Below are positions 8,554 to 17,608 of a DNA stretch of 64,000 nt, one piece after another. The notes under the pieces are model-generated. The model worked only from the letters and a program-made list of their open reading frames with translations. It had not been told where the DNA came from and made no database searches. Position 1 is the first letter of the stretch, and each line of letters begins with the position of its first letter. The position numbers were made by a program, and so were the translations under genes. This DNA comes from CBDFGS01 sp965247255 (GTDB lineage Bacteria > Chloroflexota > Dehalococcoidia > Lucifugimonadales > CAUZJF01), in the NCBI GenBank assembly GCA_965247255.1, contig CBDFGS010000008.1, positions 372,001 to 436,000 of the forward strand. Direction: 5' to 3'.

Positions 8554-9279
8554 TTGATTGACCACAATCGGGAAACAGAGGGAGAGCTGAGCCCGGTGCC
8601 GTCGCTCGTTCCTGGCACATGGACCGAGCGTATTGAGACGATCTGGCAACAGGTCGTGCTTTACAAAGCCTTCGGAGACCCGGACCTCGCTGGGGCAAAG
8701 TCCAGACGGGCGAACGCCGAGAAGGCCCGGGCCGAGGCCGAACAGGAAGCCTCGGAGGACGCGGCCACCCTCTGCGAAGTCCTCGAGGCCGACGGGGAGG
8801 CTGACCTCCGGGATGCCGAGAGCGCGAAAACCCAGGCTGATGAGCAGCTCGGCCGCGCCCAGGAGAAGCTGCAGGAAGCTACGAAGTCCAGCCGCAGGGC
8901 CGACAAGAAACAAGAACGTCTCATCTCGGAAGCGAAAGACAAGGCGAGGAATACGATAGAAACGGCGCGGACTGCAACGGAGCGGGAGGTTGCGGAGCTC
9001 AAGACCCGGACAGTGCAGGAGATCGATCAGGTCCTGGCCAAGATCGATGCGGTCCGTGCGGCGGCTGACGAGGAACTCGAGACACGGAAAGCCATCGCGA
9101 AAGCAACGGGCATCAGGGCCCGCTCAACGGAGCTGAGGCGGCGGTTGAGCCTCGAAGACCTGGGAGAGGCGCCGACTGAACAAACTCCTACAGAAAAGCC
9201 TGCGTCCGACAGCACCAAAGGCGCGGACCCGGAGCGCGAGTTGCAAAGCTCCTCTGGCCGAAAAAGGCCGGAGAAGTAG
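8554..9279 (+). CDS. Hypothetical coiled-coil protein
   Basis: No family is recognised. About residues 45-185 form a long charged Ala/Glu/Lys/Arg-rich heptad pattern, which predicts an extended coiled coil. A Pro/Thr/Ser-rich polar tail follows. There is no signal peptide or membrane segment. I chose a TTG start at 8554, which follows GGAGG at 8542-8546 with good spacing. An ATG at 8458 has no such site and would add 32 unconserved-looking residues. Low sequence complexity means similarity searches will give many false matches. Confidence 0.6.
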   Translation: MIDHNRETEGELSPVPSLVPGTWTERIETIWQQVVLYKAFGDPDLAGAKSRRANAEKARAEAEQEASEDAATLCEVLEADGEADLRDAESAKTQADEQLGRAQEKLQEATKSSRRADKKQERLISEAKDKARNTIETARTATEREVAELKTRTVQEIDQVLAKIDAVRAAADEELETRKAIAKATGIRARSTELRRRLSLEDLGEAPTEQTPTEKPASDSTKGADPERELQSSSGRKRPEK

Positions 9280-9429
9280 GTGGGAACCCTTCCCCCGCCT
9301 CCCTACCCCACCCTGTGGATAAGACGCGGCGAGTACGTTGCGTCCGTCCTCCGCCGGGCCAGAGATCAAACGTCCCAAGTCCGCCCAGCTAGCCACCCCC
9401 AAATCTCTGGCCCGGCTTGCCTCGCTCAC

Positions 9430-10191
9430 TCATCCCACCAGCTCGTTGTACAGCGCCTCCGTCTCGGCCGTGGGCACCGTATCCAGCTCCCGCGTCAGAA
9501 GCTCCCTGAGGCGCCTGTATACGCCCGCAGCTTTCGGAGCGTTGCCGCCGACGCCGTACGCCCTCATCAACAGCCGGTAGCTGCTCTCTCGGAACGGGTC
9601 GGCTTCCACAGCTTCGGTAGCTGTCTCCACTGCGCGATCTGACTCTCCCCTCTCCAGCCACATGATTGAGAGGCAGTCCAGGGCCCGGAGGAGATGCCTC
9701 TCGAATCGACGTCGCTGGGACTCGACCCAGGGGCCTTCGATGCCGGACAGGAAAGGGCGTCGGCAGATATTGGCCGCTACGCTCGCCGGGCCCAGGACCC
9801 GCAGCGGCTCTCCTCGCTGCAACACGTCCTCAGCCTGATCGATAGCGGTCGCCGCAGCTTCCACGTCGACGAACACGCTCCCCGGAAGCGCCAGTTCGTA
9901 GTGTCCTGAGCCGCGTGTAAGCGTAATTCCTGAGCCCGCAAGTCGTGGTGCCGAGAGAAGGCCGCGGACCCCGCTGACCAAAGCGCTCAGCGATGTCTCC
10001 CAGCTGGGGCTGAGGTCTTCGGACCACACCGCCTCCGCCAGCTCCTCGCGCGCAACCGCGGTGTTCCTTCTCAGCGCGAGATAGGCGAAGACAAGCCTGC
10101 TCTGTCTGCGTCTGAACTGGCGCTCGTCTATCGCCAGCTCTCCGTCCGCTTCAAGACACAGCCGCCCGGCCAAGTAGATTCGTATGTCCAT
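9430..10191 (-). CDS. BTAD-domain (SARP-like) transcriptional regulator
   Basis: The 253-residue protein has an N-terminal winged-helix DNA-binding domain (about residues 1-100, with the REELAEAVW helix typical of these regulators). A bacterial transcriptional activation domain made of helical TPR-like repeats follows (about 105-250, ending RELDTVPTAETEALYNEL). This is the short two-domain form of the family, without an ATPase module. Targets are unknown. It may act on the divergent gene at 10270. Confidence 0.8.
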   Translation of the reverse strand: MDIRIYLAGRLCLEADGELAIDERQFRRRQSRLVFAYLALRRNTAVAREELAEAVWSEDLSPSWETSLSALVSGVRGLLSAPRLAGSGITLTRGSGHYELALPGSVFVDVEAAATAIDQAEDVLQRGEPLRVLGPASVAANICRRPFLSGIEGPWVESQRRRFERHLLRALDCLSIMWLERGESDRAVETATEAVEADPFRESSYRLLMRAYGVGGNAPKAAGVYRRLRELLTRELDTVPTAETEALYNELVG

Positions 10192-10230
10192 CGCTGCACA
10201 ATAAACGCCAACAAAGTGCCAAATCGCGGC

Positions 10231-10239
10231 TGCTATTAT
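10231..10239 (+). promoter_or_regulatory. Extended -10 promoter for the DUF1059 gene
   Basis: TGCTATTAT matches an extended -10. It is followed after about 16 bases by the AAGGAGG ribosome binding site of the gene starting at 10270. Confidence 0.5.
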
Positions 10240-10269
10240 ACGGGCAATCTCTCTCCAAGGAGGCGATCG

Positions 10270-10428
10270 ATGAAGAAGCTAGTCACCTGCCCTGGGTGTG
10301 GCATGAAGATCACCGGAGACTCTGACGACGAGTTGGTAAAGGGGGTCCAGGACCACTCCAAGAAGGTACACTCGGAGCTCCCCCTACCGTCCAAAGACGA
10401 CGTTCTCGCCATGGCCCAGCCTGCGTAG
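10270..10428 (+). CDS. DUF1059-like small protein
   Basis: The 52-residue protein carries C-x-x-C-G near its N-terminus (VTCPGCGMKITGDSDDEL). A helix with H-x5-H spacing (VQDHSKKVHSELPL) follows, as in the DUF1059 family, whose role is unknown. Cysteines and histidines together suggest metal binding. The ATG at 10270 follows AAGGAGG with ideal spacing. Confidence 0.7.
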   Translation: MKKLVTCPGCGMKITGDSDDELVKGVQDHSKKVHSELPLPSKDDVLAMAQPA

Positions 10429-10527
10429 AGAGAAGCACCCGCGCTGCTGTAGCCAGCGGCAACCTGCGTGCGATCGCGCCTCCGGCGCCCACGGCCGGGG
10501 GCGCGCGCTCCCTCGAACGAGACTGCA

Positions 10528-11136
10528 CTAGCGCTGTTGGGAGAGCCTTTGGAACGACTCCAGGTTCTGGCCCTCGCCACCCTCCGACGGCGCAACCCCC
10601 GCTACCATCTCTCCTATCCACGCCTGCAAGAGGGACTCATCGACCTCCCCTACCCAGCGCCGCTCCACTATGCCTTCCGTGTTAACGAAAAACGTGACGG
10701 GTATCCCGATTACACCGTAGTCCACAGTGATCTTCCCATCGATGTCGCGGCCATTCGGGTAGGTGAGACCAAACTCCCGAACGTGCTCCCTGGCGGCCTT
10801 TTCCGAGTCCTGAATGCCGACTCCCACGAACACGACGCCGTCATCCTGGAACGAACGCCAAGCCCGTTCCAGGTCGATGGCCTCCTGCCGGCAGGGCGCG
10901 CACCAGGAGGCCCAGAAATTGATGACCATCGGCCGCGTGCTGGTGGTGGACAGCTCCAGCTCCCCTCCGCCCAGCAGCGCCAGCTTGAAAGCGGGCGCTG
11001 GTTGCTGCAGCCGCGTCGCACCGCTCAGAGCCGTGACGGGGGTCTTGTTGGAAAGCGCCCACGCCATCAGCCCGACGAGACCGACGATCGCCAGAGCGAG
11101 GACGCCGAAAACGGCCGATCTGACCAGTGCGCTCAT
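10528..11136 (-). CDS. Membrane-anchored TlpA/ResA-type thioredoxin
   Basis: This is a thiol-disulfide oxidoreductase that works outside the membrane, for example in cytochrome c maturation or in reducing secreted proteins. The 202 residues begin with an uncleaved signal anchor (about 8-29). A thioredoxin fold follows with the active site WCAPC (Cys79, Cys82), the TFFVN strand and a cis-Pro in GIPVTFF. I chose the ATG at 11136 because it places the anchor at the N-terminus. A longer reading would overlap the sortase gene. It lies 142 bases downstream of the sortase gene on the same strand and may be co-expressed with it. Confidence 0.88.
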   Translation of the reverse strand: MSALVRSAVFGVLALAIVGLVGLMAWALSNKTPVTALSGATRLQQPAPAFKLALLGGGELELSTTSTRPMVINFWASWCAPCRQEAIDLERAWRSFQDDGVVFVGVGIQDSEKAAREHVREFGLTYPNGRDIDGKITVDYGVIGIPVTFFVNTEGIVERRWVGEVDESLLQAWIGEMVAGVAPSEGGEGQNLESFQRLSQQR

Positions 11137-11278
11137 GCTTCTCGAGGCTCGCGTTGCTCTCGCCGCGCTTCCCGGACGTACGGCGCACGACCGAGAAGCC
11201 TTGCATGGAGTGAACGAGTTACTTCGGGCGCGGCCTTGGCGATAGTGGCGGCGAAGCTCACCGAGCTCCGATTGCCGG

Positions 11279-12496
11279 CTACGACGAGGTCCCGCCGTCG
11301 GGAGCGGACTTGCTGACCCCGACAAGGGCCGCGGTCACCAGCAGCCGGTGGTCGTAGTAGAACCTCGGAGTGCAGGTCACGAGGGTGATGTCTCGCTCAC
11401 CCGAGTCCGTGATCTTGAGGTCGTCCTGATGCATTACGCTGGTCTGGTAGACCTGATAGACGTACTTGACTCCCTCAGTCTCGAGGAAGACATAGATGGG
11501 GTTGCCTTTGGCCAGCTCCGGTATCTCCGGAAGCCTACTGAACACATTGCCCTCTCCGCGAATCGGGCTCTCCAGGTGGCCGAAGTACCATCCCTGGCCG
11601 CCTGTCCCGGGACGCCCTGTCGTCGGGATGTGTCCCACGACGTGCTTGGGCGTCTCCCAGGCGTAGCTCTGGTTAGTGTAGACGACCCGTAGGTCATGCA
11701 CCACGGTGTCGACGTTTATCGCGGGTATGCGAATGCGGGTAGCCGCGCCCTTGTCTCCGATGAGTTCTAGGCCCGTGGGCGCCGCATATGACAAGGCCTC
11801 GGTCAAGGACGCCTCGATCCTGGCCGCCGTCATAGCGATCGCGGGGTCCTCTGTGCTCGCGCCGGGGCCGAACGCAAACGCGTACGCTCCCGTCGGGCCA
11901 TAACCGGCCGTGCCCGTCGACCCGTCTGCGGACGCCGATGCATCAGCGGAGCTCCCGACCGCGGTTTGTTCGCCGCTCGGCGTCTGGGACGCGTCCTGTA
12001 GCCCGGCCTCTATTCTCGTTAGCGCCTGGTCCTCTCCAGCGGCCAGGGACGATGGTCCGTCGTCGAGGGACTGGCCAAGAATTCCTTGTGGCTGGACCGA
12101 GATTGAGGCACTCGGAGAGTCGTCGGTCTCGGCAGCGGTGGCACTCTGATCCCCCGCGGTCGAGCCCGGCGCCTGAGCCGCGCCCAGTCCCGCCTCTCGT
12201 GAATCTCCAGCGCCGACGGATGCTATCGCTTGGGCGTCCGAAGAGCCGGAGGCGGGGTCCCGCCCGCCCAACTCATCCGGAAGAGCCGCGGCGCTGGCTT
12301 GGCTTCTCGCCTTGCTGGCGGCGTCGACCTGGCTCTCGGCTAACGCGGCTGGCCGCTCTGATTCATAGCCGAGCTCGGCTAGCTGGGACCGAGCGTATAC
12401 GCCGTAGCCAAAATAGGCGAGCGTGCCTACGAGCAGGAGTGCCCCGATCGACAGCAGGAATATGCCTGAGATTCGCTGAGTTGTCCCGGACCTCAC
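11279..12496 (-). CDS. Sortase with long low-complexity linker
   Basis: Sortases are membrane transpeptidases that join sorted surface proteins to the cell envelope or to each other. This 405-residue protein has an N-terminal membrane anchor (about 11-31), an Ala/Ser/Asp/Gln-rich linker of some 200 residues, and a C-terminal sortase domain. The catalytic His307 (in FGHLES), Cys375 (in TLVTCTP) and Arg384 (in YYDHRLL) are all present. The arrangement resembles class D/E housekeeping sortases. The start is GTG at 12496. The linker is longer than in typical sortases and would let the domain reach well away from the membrane. No LPxTG-type substrate is recognised in this window. Confidence 0.85.
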   Translation of the reverse strand: MRSGTTQRISGIFLLSIGALLLVGTLAYFGYGVYARSQLAELGYESERPAALAESQVDAASKARSQASAAALPDELGGRDPASGSSDAQAIASVGAGDSREAGLGAAQAPGSTAGDQSATAAETDDSPSASISVQPQGILGQSLDDGPSSLAAGEDQALTRIEAGLQDASQTPSGEQTAVGSSADASASADGSTGTAGYGPTGAYAFAFGPGASTEDPAIAMTAARIEASLTEALSYAAPTGLELIGDKGAATRIRIPAINVDTVVHDLRVVYTNQSYAWETPKHVVGHIPTTGRPGTGGQGWYFGHLESPIRGEGNVFSRLPEIPELAKGNPIYVFLETEGVKYVYQVYQTSVMHQDDLKITDSGERDITLVTCTPRFYYDHRLLVTAALVGVSKSAPDGGTSS

Positions 12497-12681
12497 CGTA
12501 AATCACCCCGTGAGTGGCTTCGACTCCGGCGTCTCCGCACAATCCCCCTCATTGAAGATTAGGGGGCCGGACGCCGCGGTGTCAAGGTTGGCGCATATGG
12601 TTGCTCGCCTTTAGTTTGCGTTGGAGCTGCGCTTCGTAGCGCAGAACGCTAACGTTGCGGAGCGGAACACATGCATCCCCG

Positions 12682-13812
12682 CTACCACACTCGGCCATAC
12701 CGGCCCACCGCCTTCCAGTCGACCGACGCGCCCATGCCGGTGCCGCCCGGAAGCCACAGCCGGCCTCCCTGCACGCGCTCCGGCGGCTCGACCAGCTCGT
12801 GACGCCACTCGTTTTCGAAAGCCGCGAACTCGAGGGCGAACGAGCGCGGCACTGCCCCGTGAACGTGCGCGCTGGCGAGCGATGAGAGCGGGCCAAAGGG
12901 GCTGTGGCACGAAGTGCTGACGCCGTTCCGGGCCGCCGCCCGCCCCGCCCGCGCAGCCACGCCGACCCCGCCGCACCGCTGCACGTCGGGCATGATGGTA
13001 TCGACCTGCCCGTGTCTCACCAAGGTATCGAAGTATGCCTCACCATATCCGCTGCCACCCGCGACAAGTGGAATGTCAACGCGCGCCGCGATATACGCCA
13101 GTCCTTCGGGGTCCCGCTGAGGCTGAGAGACCGGGTCCTCGAACCAAGTCACTCCCAGTTTAGCCAGCGCCTCGGCTATGATCGGCGCCGTGACGAGGTT
13201 GAACGAACCGTGGCAGTCCACCTGCAGGGAAACCCCGGGCCCCACCGCCGCCCGCATAGCCGCCATGCGGTCTAGTCCGGGGCCGGCGCCCTCCGCGATG
13301 TCCCGATTAGCGTAACCACGCACACCGTCGAAAGGGTCCACTTTGAGGATCGAGAAGCCGGCCCGCGCAGCCCGCTCCGCGGCCAGTCCGAAGTCCGCCG
13401 GTCTCCGGCGTTTCCGCACGTCGCGAAGGTAGCGATTGACGTTCGCATACAGCAGCACGCTGTCCTTACGTGCTCCCCCCAGCGCCTCAGTCATGCCTCT
13501 GGACTCGTGCTGCGACTGCAGCTCGATGACCGCCGTCCGGAGCGCGCTTACGGCGGTGGCCATAGGCATCTTGCGGCGAATATCGTCGTCGCTAAGCCCC
13601 AGCAGCCTCTGAACGTGAGACTCGTCGGCGATATCTTTGTCCTTGGCAGCTTCGAAGAGGCGAGGAAGCATTGCGTCGCGCCGCGAGTTCTGGAACTCCA
13701 CGGCCGCGGTCGCTCCGTGTCGATCGGTAATCTCGGCGAAGTGCCAGGACTTGACGTCATTGACCCGGACCGTGGCGAACCGGATTCGCTCCATCCTGAC
13801 CGTAGGTGGCAA
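12682..13812 (-). CDS. Enolase-superfamily (mandelate racemase-like) protein
   Basis: The 376-residue protein has the superfamily layout: an N-terminal capping domain and a (beta/alpha)7-beta barrel. A catalytic Lys157 (LKVDPFD), metal ligands Asp199 (LQVDCHG) and Glu225 (TWFEDP), Asp276 and His303 can be placed. The third metal ligand, normally Glu in an AGE motif, appears to be replaced by Gly in VAGGSGYG, with a Glu six residues later. It is 13 bases downstream of the luciferase-like gene, so the two probably form an operon. The substrate is unknown. The family call is firm; the activity is not. Confidence 0.8.
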   Translation of the reverse strand: MPPTVRMERIRFATVRVNDVKSWHFAEITDRHGATAAVEFQNSRRDAMLPRLFEAAKDKDIADESHVQRLLGLSDDDIRRKMPMATAVSALRTAVIELQSQHESRGMTEALGGARKDSVLLYANVNRYLRDVRKRRRPADFGLAAERAARAGFSILKVDPFDGVRGYANRDIAEGAGPGLDRMAAMRAAVGPGVSLQVDCHGSFNLVTAPIIAEALAKLGVTWFEDPVSQPQRDPEGLAYIAARVDIPLVAGGSGYGEAYFDTLVRHGQVDTIMPDVQRCGGVGVAARAGRAAARNGVSTSCHSPFGPLSSLASAHVHGAVPRSFALEFAAFENEWRHELVEPPERVQGGRLWLPGGTGMGASVDWKAVGRYGRVW

Positions 13813-13825
13813 GGTCTACTCCGGG

Positions 13826-14773
13826 CTACTCTTTCGACATCTCGGCGAGCACGGCGAGGGTGCGTTGCTCCGACCTCTCCTCAGCGCCCGGGGCTCGAAT
13901 AAGAGACACGATGAGCCGAGAAACCCCGAAGGCGAGCACCTCTCGGAGCCCGTTCGCCACCTTCGCCTCATCGCCGTACACGGCGACGCCCTCTACCATC
14001 TCGTTGGTCCAGCCGGTCTCCTGAGACCCTGGGAAGCCGGCGGCGGAGAACATCTTCGAGTAGAACTCCGTGGATGCGAAGTGTCCGAGCTGCTCTCGCA
14101 CTCCCTCCCGCACCGCCTCGACATCCTCGTGGACGCACACTGGTACGTGCACGATCATCTCGGGCGTCTCGCGTCCCGCTGAGGCGGCGCCGCGTCGCAG
14201 CGCAGGGAGGGCAATGTCGCGGACATAACGGCGGGGGCAGACCCAGGTGATCGCGCCGTCTGCCTCCGCCCCGCACAGCTCGAACGACCTGGAGCGAAGT
14301 CCAGCCGCCAGAACGGGAACATCCACTGGATTCGGAACAGCGGCGTGAGCCCGATAGAACCGCCCATCCATGTCCACTGCGCCTTCCTGAAGCAGCGTCC
14401 GGACCGCACGCACGTACTCCCTGAGGTGGCCCAGCGGCGCTTCGAACGACGCCCCGTACGTCTTCTGCATACTACTCTGATGGCCGGGGCCCACCCCCAG
14501 GCGGAACCGGCCTGGGGCCAGGCCCGCGATGACGTAAGCCTGCATCGCAGCAGCTACCGGGTGACGCGACCACGTCTGGACTATGGACGTCCCGAGAGAG
14601 ATGCGCTCTGTCCTGGCGGCCACGGCGGCGAGCAGCGTCAACGGGTCCCCGCGGGTGCCGCCAGACGTCAGCCAGGCCGCATCGATCCCCGCGTCCTCCA
14701 GGCCCCGAATCCGCTCCAACGCATCGGTTGCGCTGGAGGAGTCAACCGCGACACCGATGACACCGTCTGACAT
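13826..14773 (-). CDS. Luciferase-like monooxygenase (FMN or F420 dependent)
   Basis: The protein is a TIM-barrel oxidoreductase of the bacterial luciferase family (315 residues). It shows the usual landmarks: ISLGTSIVQTWSRHP, GPGHQ and VAALRSR-like core strands, and the domain that closes over the flavin. Such enzymes oxidise small organic substrates with reduced FMN or with F420; which cofactor applies cannot be decided here. I chose the ATG at 14773 after AAGGGA. An upstream ATG at 14836 would add 21 polar residues. It is the first gene of a pair with the enolase-superfamily gene, a pairing that suggests a shared catabolic substrate. Confidence 0.82.
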   Translation of the reverse strand: MSDGVIGVAVDSSSATDALERIRGLEDAGIDAAWLTSGGTRGDPLTLLAAVAARTERISLGTSIVQTWSRHPVAAAMQAYVIAGLAPGRFRLGVGPGHQSSMQKTYGASFEAPLGHLREYVRAVRTLLQEGAVDMDGRFYRAHAAVPNPVDVPVLAAGLRSRSFELCGAEADGAITWVCPRRYVRDIALPALRRGAASAGRETPEMIVHVPVCVHEDVEAVREGVREQLGHFASTEFYSKMFSAAGFPGSQETGWTNEMVEGVAVYGDEAKVANGLREVLAFGVSRLIVSLIRAPGAEERSEQRTLAVLAEMSKE

Positions 14774-14990
14774 TCTCTTCCCTTTAGTGGGCCGCCTATT
14801 CTGCTGCGCCGGGTGTTGCGGCGGGCAGATAGTCAAATGGCGCGCGTGTCACCCTCGATGGTAGACTCGTTCTCGCAAGGCTATATGGCCGGACACTAGC
14901 AGCCGCACCGAGCCGCCAAGTATCTTATAGGAATTCTCACCGCAAAGAAGTTCGACGAGAACCTCAGCACCTCCGTGCTTTGAGCCACCC

Positions 14991-15875
14991 GTGAAACCGG
15001 TACCGCAAGACAAATTGGTGTCGATCGAGGGGCTCCGGTTCCACTACAGGGAATGGGGAGCGGGCGGACGCGACTCCCTATTGCTGGTCCACGGCCTGGC
15101 CTCCACGTGCCACATCTGGGACCTTGTCGCTCCGCTACTCGCCGACGACTTTCGCGTTGTAGCAATGGATCAGCGCGGGCATGGGGAAACGGACAAGCCT
15201 GACGGCGGTTACGATTTCGACACTGTCGCGAGCGACCTCGATCGCTTTGTTCGGGCGGTGCATCTGGACCGTCCTCTGGTCGTAGGGCACTCCTGGGGGG
15301 CAGACGTCGCAATGGCTTACGCAGCGGACTACGACCCCGGGCCGAGCGGGCTGTGCCTGATCGACGGCGGTACCCACGACCTCTCCGCTGCGCCCGACAT
15401 GACCCTGCAGCGGGCCAGAGAGGAGCTCGCTCCGCCCGACTTCACCGGGATGACGGTGGAGCAGCTAAGGGAGATGTCCCGGGACCACGACTTCGGCTTC
15501 GAGCTTACCCCTGAGGTCCAGGACATTATGATGGCGAGCTTCGAGGTACTGGCCGATGGGACCGTCAGAGCGAGGTTCCCCAGGCGTCACCACATGGCCG
15601 TGATCGAGGCCTTCTGGGAACACCGTCCCTTTAAGCTCTATCCCCGCGTCCTCTGCCCCGCGCTCTTGCTGCCTACACGACGCGAAGGAGAAACCTCTCC
15701 CAGTGAGCACTTACTTAGGAAGGAAGAGTCGCTCGAGTCGGCGCAGCGTGCGCTCCCCATCAGCAAGACCGTCTGGTTCGAGGACAGCGTTCACGACGTA
15801 CCGCTTCAGCGCCCCGCCGCGGTCGCCGCGGTAATACGTGAGCACATCGCCAACGGTTTCTTCGACCGAGCTTAG
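14991..15875 (+). CDS. Alpha/beta hydrolase
   Basis: The 294-residue serine hydrolase shows the oxyanion-hole motif LVHGLAS, a DQRGHGETDKP strand, the nucleophile elbow G-H-S101-W-G, and a late His in DSVHDVPLQRP. The catalytic triad is therefore plausible. It starts with GTG at 14991. The fold covers esterases, C-C hydrolases and dehalogenases, and nothing here decides between them. It stands alone, divergent from the luciferase-like gene. Confidence 0.82.
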   Translation: MKPVPQDKLVSIEGLRFHYREWGAGGRDSLLLVHGLASTCHIWDLVAPLLADDFRVVAMDQRGHGETDKPDGGYDFDTVASDLDRFVRAVHLDRPLVVGHSWGADVAMAYAADYDPGPSGLCLIDGGTHDLSAAPDMTLQRAREELAPPDFTGMTVEQLREMSRDHDFGFELTPEVQDIMMASFEVLADGTVRARFPRRHHMAVIEAFWEHRPFKLYPRVLCPALLLPTRREGETSPSEHLLRKEESLESAQRALPISKTVWFEDSVHDVPLQRPAAVAAVIREHIANGFFDRA

Positions 15876-15962
15876 CGTGGTGAGTGCGAAGCTAATTTGC
15901 AACGAGAGGATCGCTGCACGCAGCCAAACCTAGAAGTATGAAGCAAACATCTGAGGCCGGGC

Positions 15963-16412
15963 CTAGTTCCAGTTGCTGCTAACGGCGGTATACAAGTCCG
16001 TTGCCTTCGCATCCGCAAAGACGACCCTTATCCCCTGCGCCCGCACCGGGTTACGCCTAGCCCACCTGAGGATCTCTCGGGCGGCCTGGTCGCCTTTGCC
16101 CGGGTACTTCGATGAGAAGTAGTGCGGCACGTCGAAGTGGTCCAACACATGCCCCGGCTCCTGAAAACGCTGATCGCCGACCTCGTAGTGGTCGATATCC
16201 AGGGAGGCGATGCTCCGCGCGCCCGCGCCAGGCCGGACCGGGAACGCCGCCACATCGCCACCCCCGGCATCACCTCCAACCCGACCTAGAATCCGGCGCT
16301 TCTCCGCCAGGCGCTCTTGCAAACGGATAATCTCGACTTCCAGGTCTCGGATCTCTTTTTCAAGCTCTACTTCTAGCAACGGCTCACCCTTATGGCAGTC
16401 ACTACATGCCAT
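15963..16412 (-). CDS. Hypothetical protein with N-terminal CxxCH motif and coiled coil
   Basis: The 149-residue protein is not recognised. It starts MACSDCHKGEP. A Glu/Arg/Leu-rich coiled coil follows (about residues 12-42), then a globular C-terminal part (about 70-149). CxxCH is the heme c motif, but without a signal peptide it is more likely to bind zinc, or to be chance. The start codon and first codons lie inside a strong hairpin (16386-16418). It is followed on its left by the alpha/beta hydrolase gene on the opposite strand. Confidence 0.55.
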   Translation of the reverse strand: MACSDCHKGEPLLEVELEKEIRDLEVEIIRLQERLAEKRRILGRVGGDAGGGDVAAFPVRPGAGARSIASLDIDHYEVGDQRFQEPGHVLDHFDVPHYFSSKYPGKGDQAAREILRWARRNPVRAQGIRVVFADAKATDLYTAVSSNWN

Positions 16413-16418
16413 AAGGGT
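16386..16418 (-). promoter_or_regulatory. 12-bp inverted repeat covering a start codon
   Basis: ACCCTTATGGCA (16386-16397) is perfectly complementary to TGCCATAAGGGT (16407-16418), with a nine-base loop. The ATG of the gene at 16412 lies in the stem, and an imperfect further copy (GCCATAAGGTGA) follows at 16419. In the mRNA this would bury the start codon, so it may control translation. Alternatively it is a protein-binding palindrome. Confidence 0.5.
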
Positions 16419-16484
16419 GCCATAAGGTGAACTGAGAGGTCAACCACGCCGCGAGTGGCCACCGTCAATGGGCGGACCTGCCGC

Positions 16485-17567
16485 CTACAAGAGCCTCTGA
16501 ATGGCCACTTTATCCGGCGTCCCGTAGCCGTTGACGTTGACGTTGACGGGCGCCGCTGGCGGAGCCGCGGTGGCCCCCGCTACTACAGCTGAGGACCCTT
16601 TCTTCGAAACTTGGGAGGCCGGGCTACTCCCTAGTCCGGTAGCCACCAACGTGATGCTAACGCGCTTCTTCCACTTCCTCTCCTGCACCATCCCGAAGAT
16701 CACGTTGGCCTGCGCACCGCAAGCGTCGGTGATGGCCGCGGCCACCTCATGCACCTCGCCTATAGCCAGGTCCTTGCCGCCCTTGATATTCATCAGGACC
16801 CCTTCGGCGCCTTCGAGCGGAGCGTCGAACAGAGGGTTCGACAGTGCGGCCCGGAGCGCATCCGATGCGGCACGCTTCCCACGTCCTTCGCCGGTGGCCA
16901 TAAACGACTGGCCTCCCCCGGCAAGGACCGCTTTGACGTCGGCGAAGTCCACGTTGATGACCCCAGGAACAGTGACGATATCCGAGATGCCAAGCACTCC
17001 CTGCCGCAAGACCTGGTCCGCGAGCTCGAACGCGCTGTCCAGCGACGTCATGCCGTCCAGGTCCGACAGTAGCCGGTCGTTCTCGACGGTGATCAGCGTG
17101 TCCACCTTCTGTCGGAGCTGGCCCAGGCCGCGATCGGCAACCTCTTGCCGGCGCGGCCCCTCGAACGTGAACGGCTTGCTGACGACGGCCACGGTTAGCG
17201 CCCCTTGGCGGCGCGCGACCTCGGCAATGACCGGCGCGGCCCCCGTGCCCGTGCCGCCGCCCATTCCCGCCGCCACGAACACCATGTCGGCGTCCTCCAC
17301 AAGCCGCGACAGCTGTTCCTGGCTCTCGCGGGCGGCCTTTCTGCCTACGTCCGGGTTGCCCCCGGCGCCCATCCCTCGCGTGGTCTCAGGCCCAATCGCG
17401 AAAGTCTGCTCACCTTGTCCACCCCTTAACGCCTGCACGTCGGTGTTTATCGACAGAAAGCCGAGCCCGTCGGTCTTCCCGACCGCCATCCTCTGAATGG
17501 CGTTGCCTCCCGCTCCCCCAACCCCAACGACCAGTACGCGCACGCCATCGCCTGAGGTCATCGCCAT
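16485..17567 (-). CDS. ftsZ: Cell division protein FtsZ
   Basis: FtsZ is the tubulin-like GTPase that forms the division ring. The 360 residues contain the GTP-binding glycine motif GMGGGTGTGA at about 101-110, the N-terminal VVGVGGAGGNAIQRM and the T7 region with NVDFADV. A variable Ala/Pro/Val/Asn linker and a short C-terminal peptide (PDKVAIQRLL) follow. The ATG is preceded by GGGAG. It is the second gene of a unit headed by the small gene at 17878. That unit has a promoter that looks SOS-controlled, which would make division itself a target of the damage response. Confidence 0.95.
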   Translation of the reverse strand: MAMTSGDGVRVLVVGVGGAGGNAIQRMAVGKTDGLGFLSINTDVQALRGGQGEQTFAIGPETTRGMGAGGNPDVGRKAARESQEQLSRLVEDADMVFVAAGMGGGTGTGAAPVIAEVARRQGALTVAVVSKPFTFEGPRRQEVADRGLGQLRQKVDTLITVENDRLLSDLDGMTSLDSAFELADQVLRQGVLGISDIVTVPGVINVDFADVKAVLAGGGQSFMATGEGRGKRAASDALRAALSNPLFDAPLEGAEGVLMNIKGGKDLAIGEVHEVAAAITDACGAQANVIFGMVQERKWKKRVSITLVATGLGSSPASQVSKKGSSAVVAGATAAPPAAPVNVNVNGYGTPDKVAIQRLL

Positions 17568-17608
17568 TGCAATTGCTCCCTTCGTCTAGCGTGTGGCTGA
17601 CTGGTCGT

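Noticed and set aside
15963..16412. Cytochrome c assignment from the CxxCH motif
   Set aside because: There is no signal peptide and only one motif directly at the N-terminus, so heme attachment outside the membrane is unlikely.
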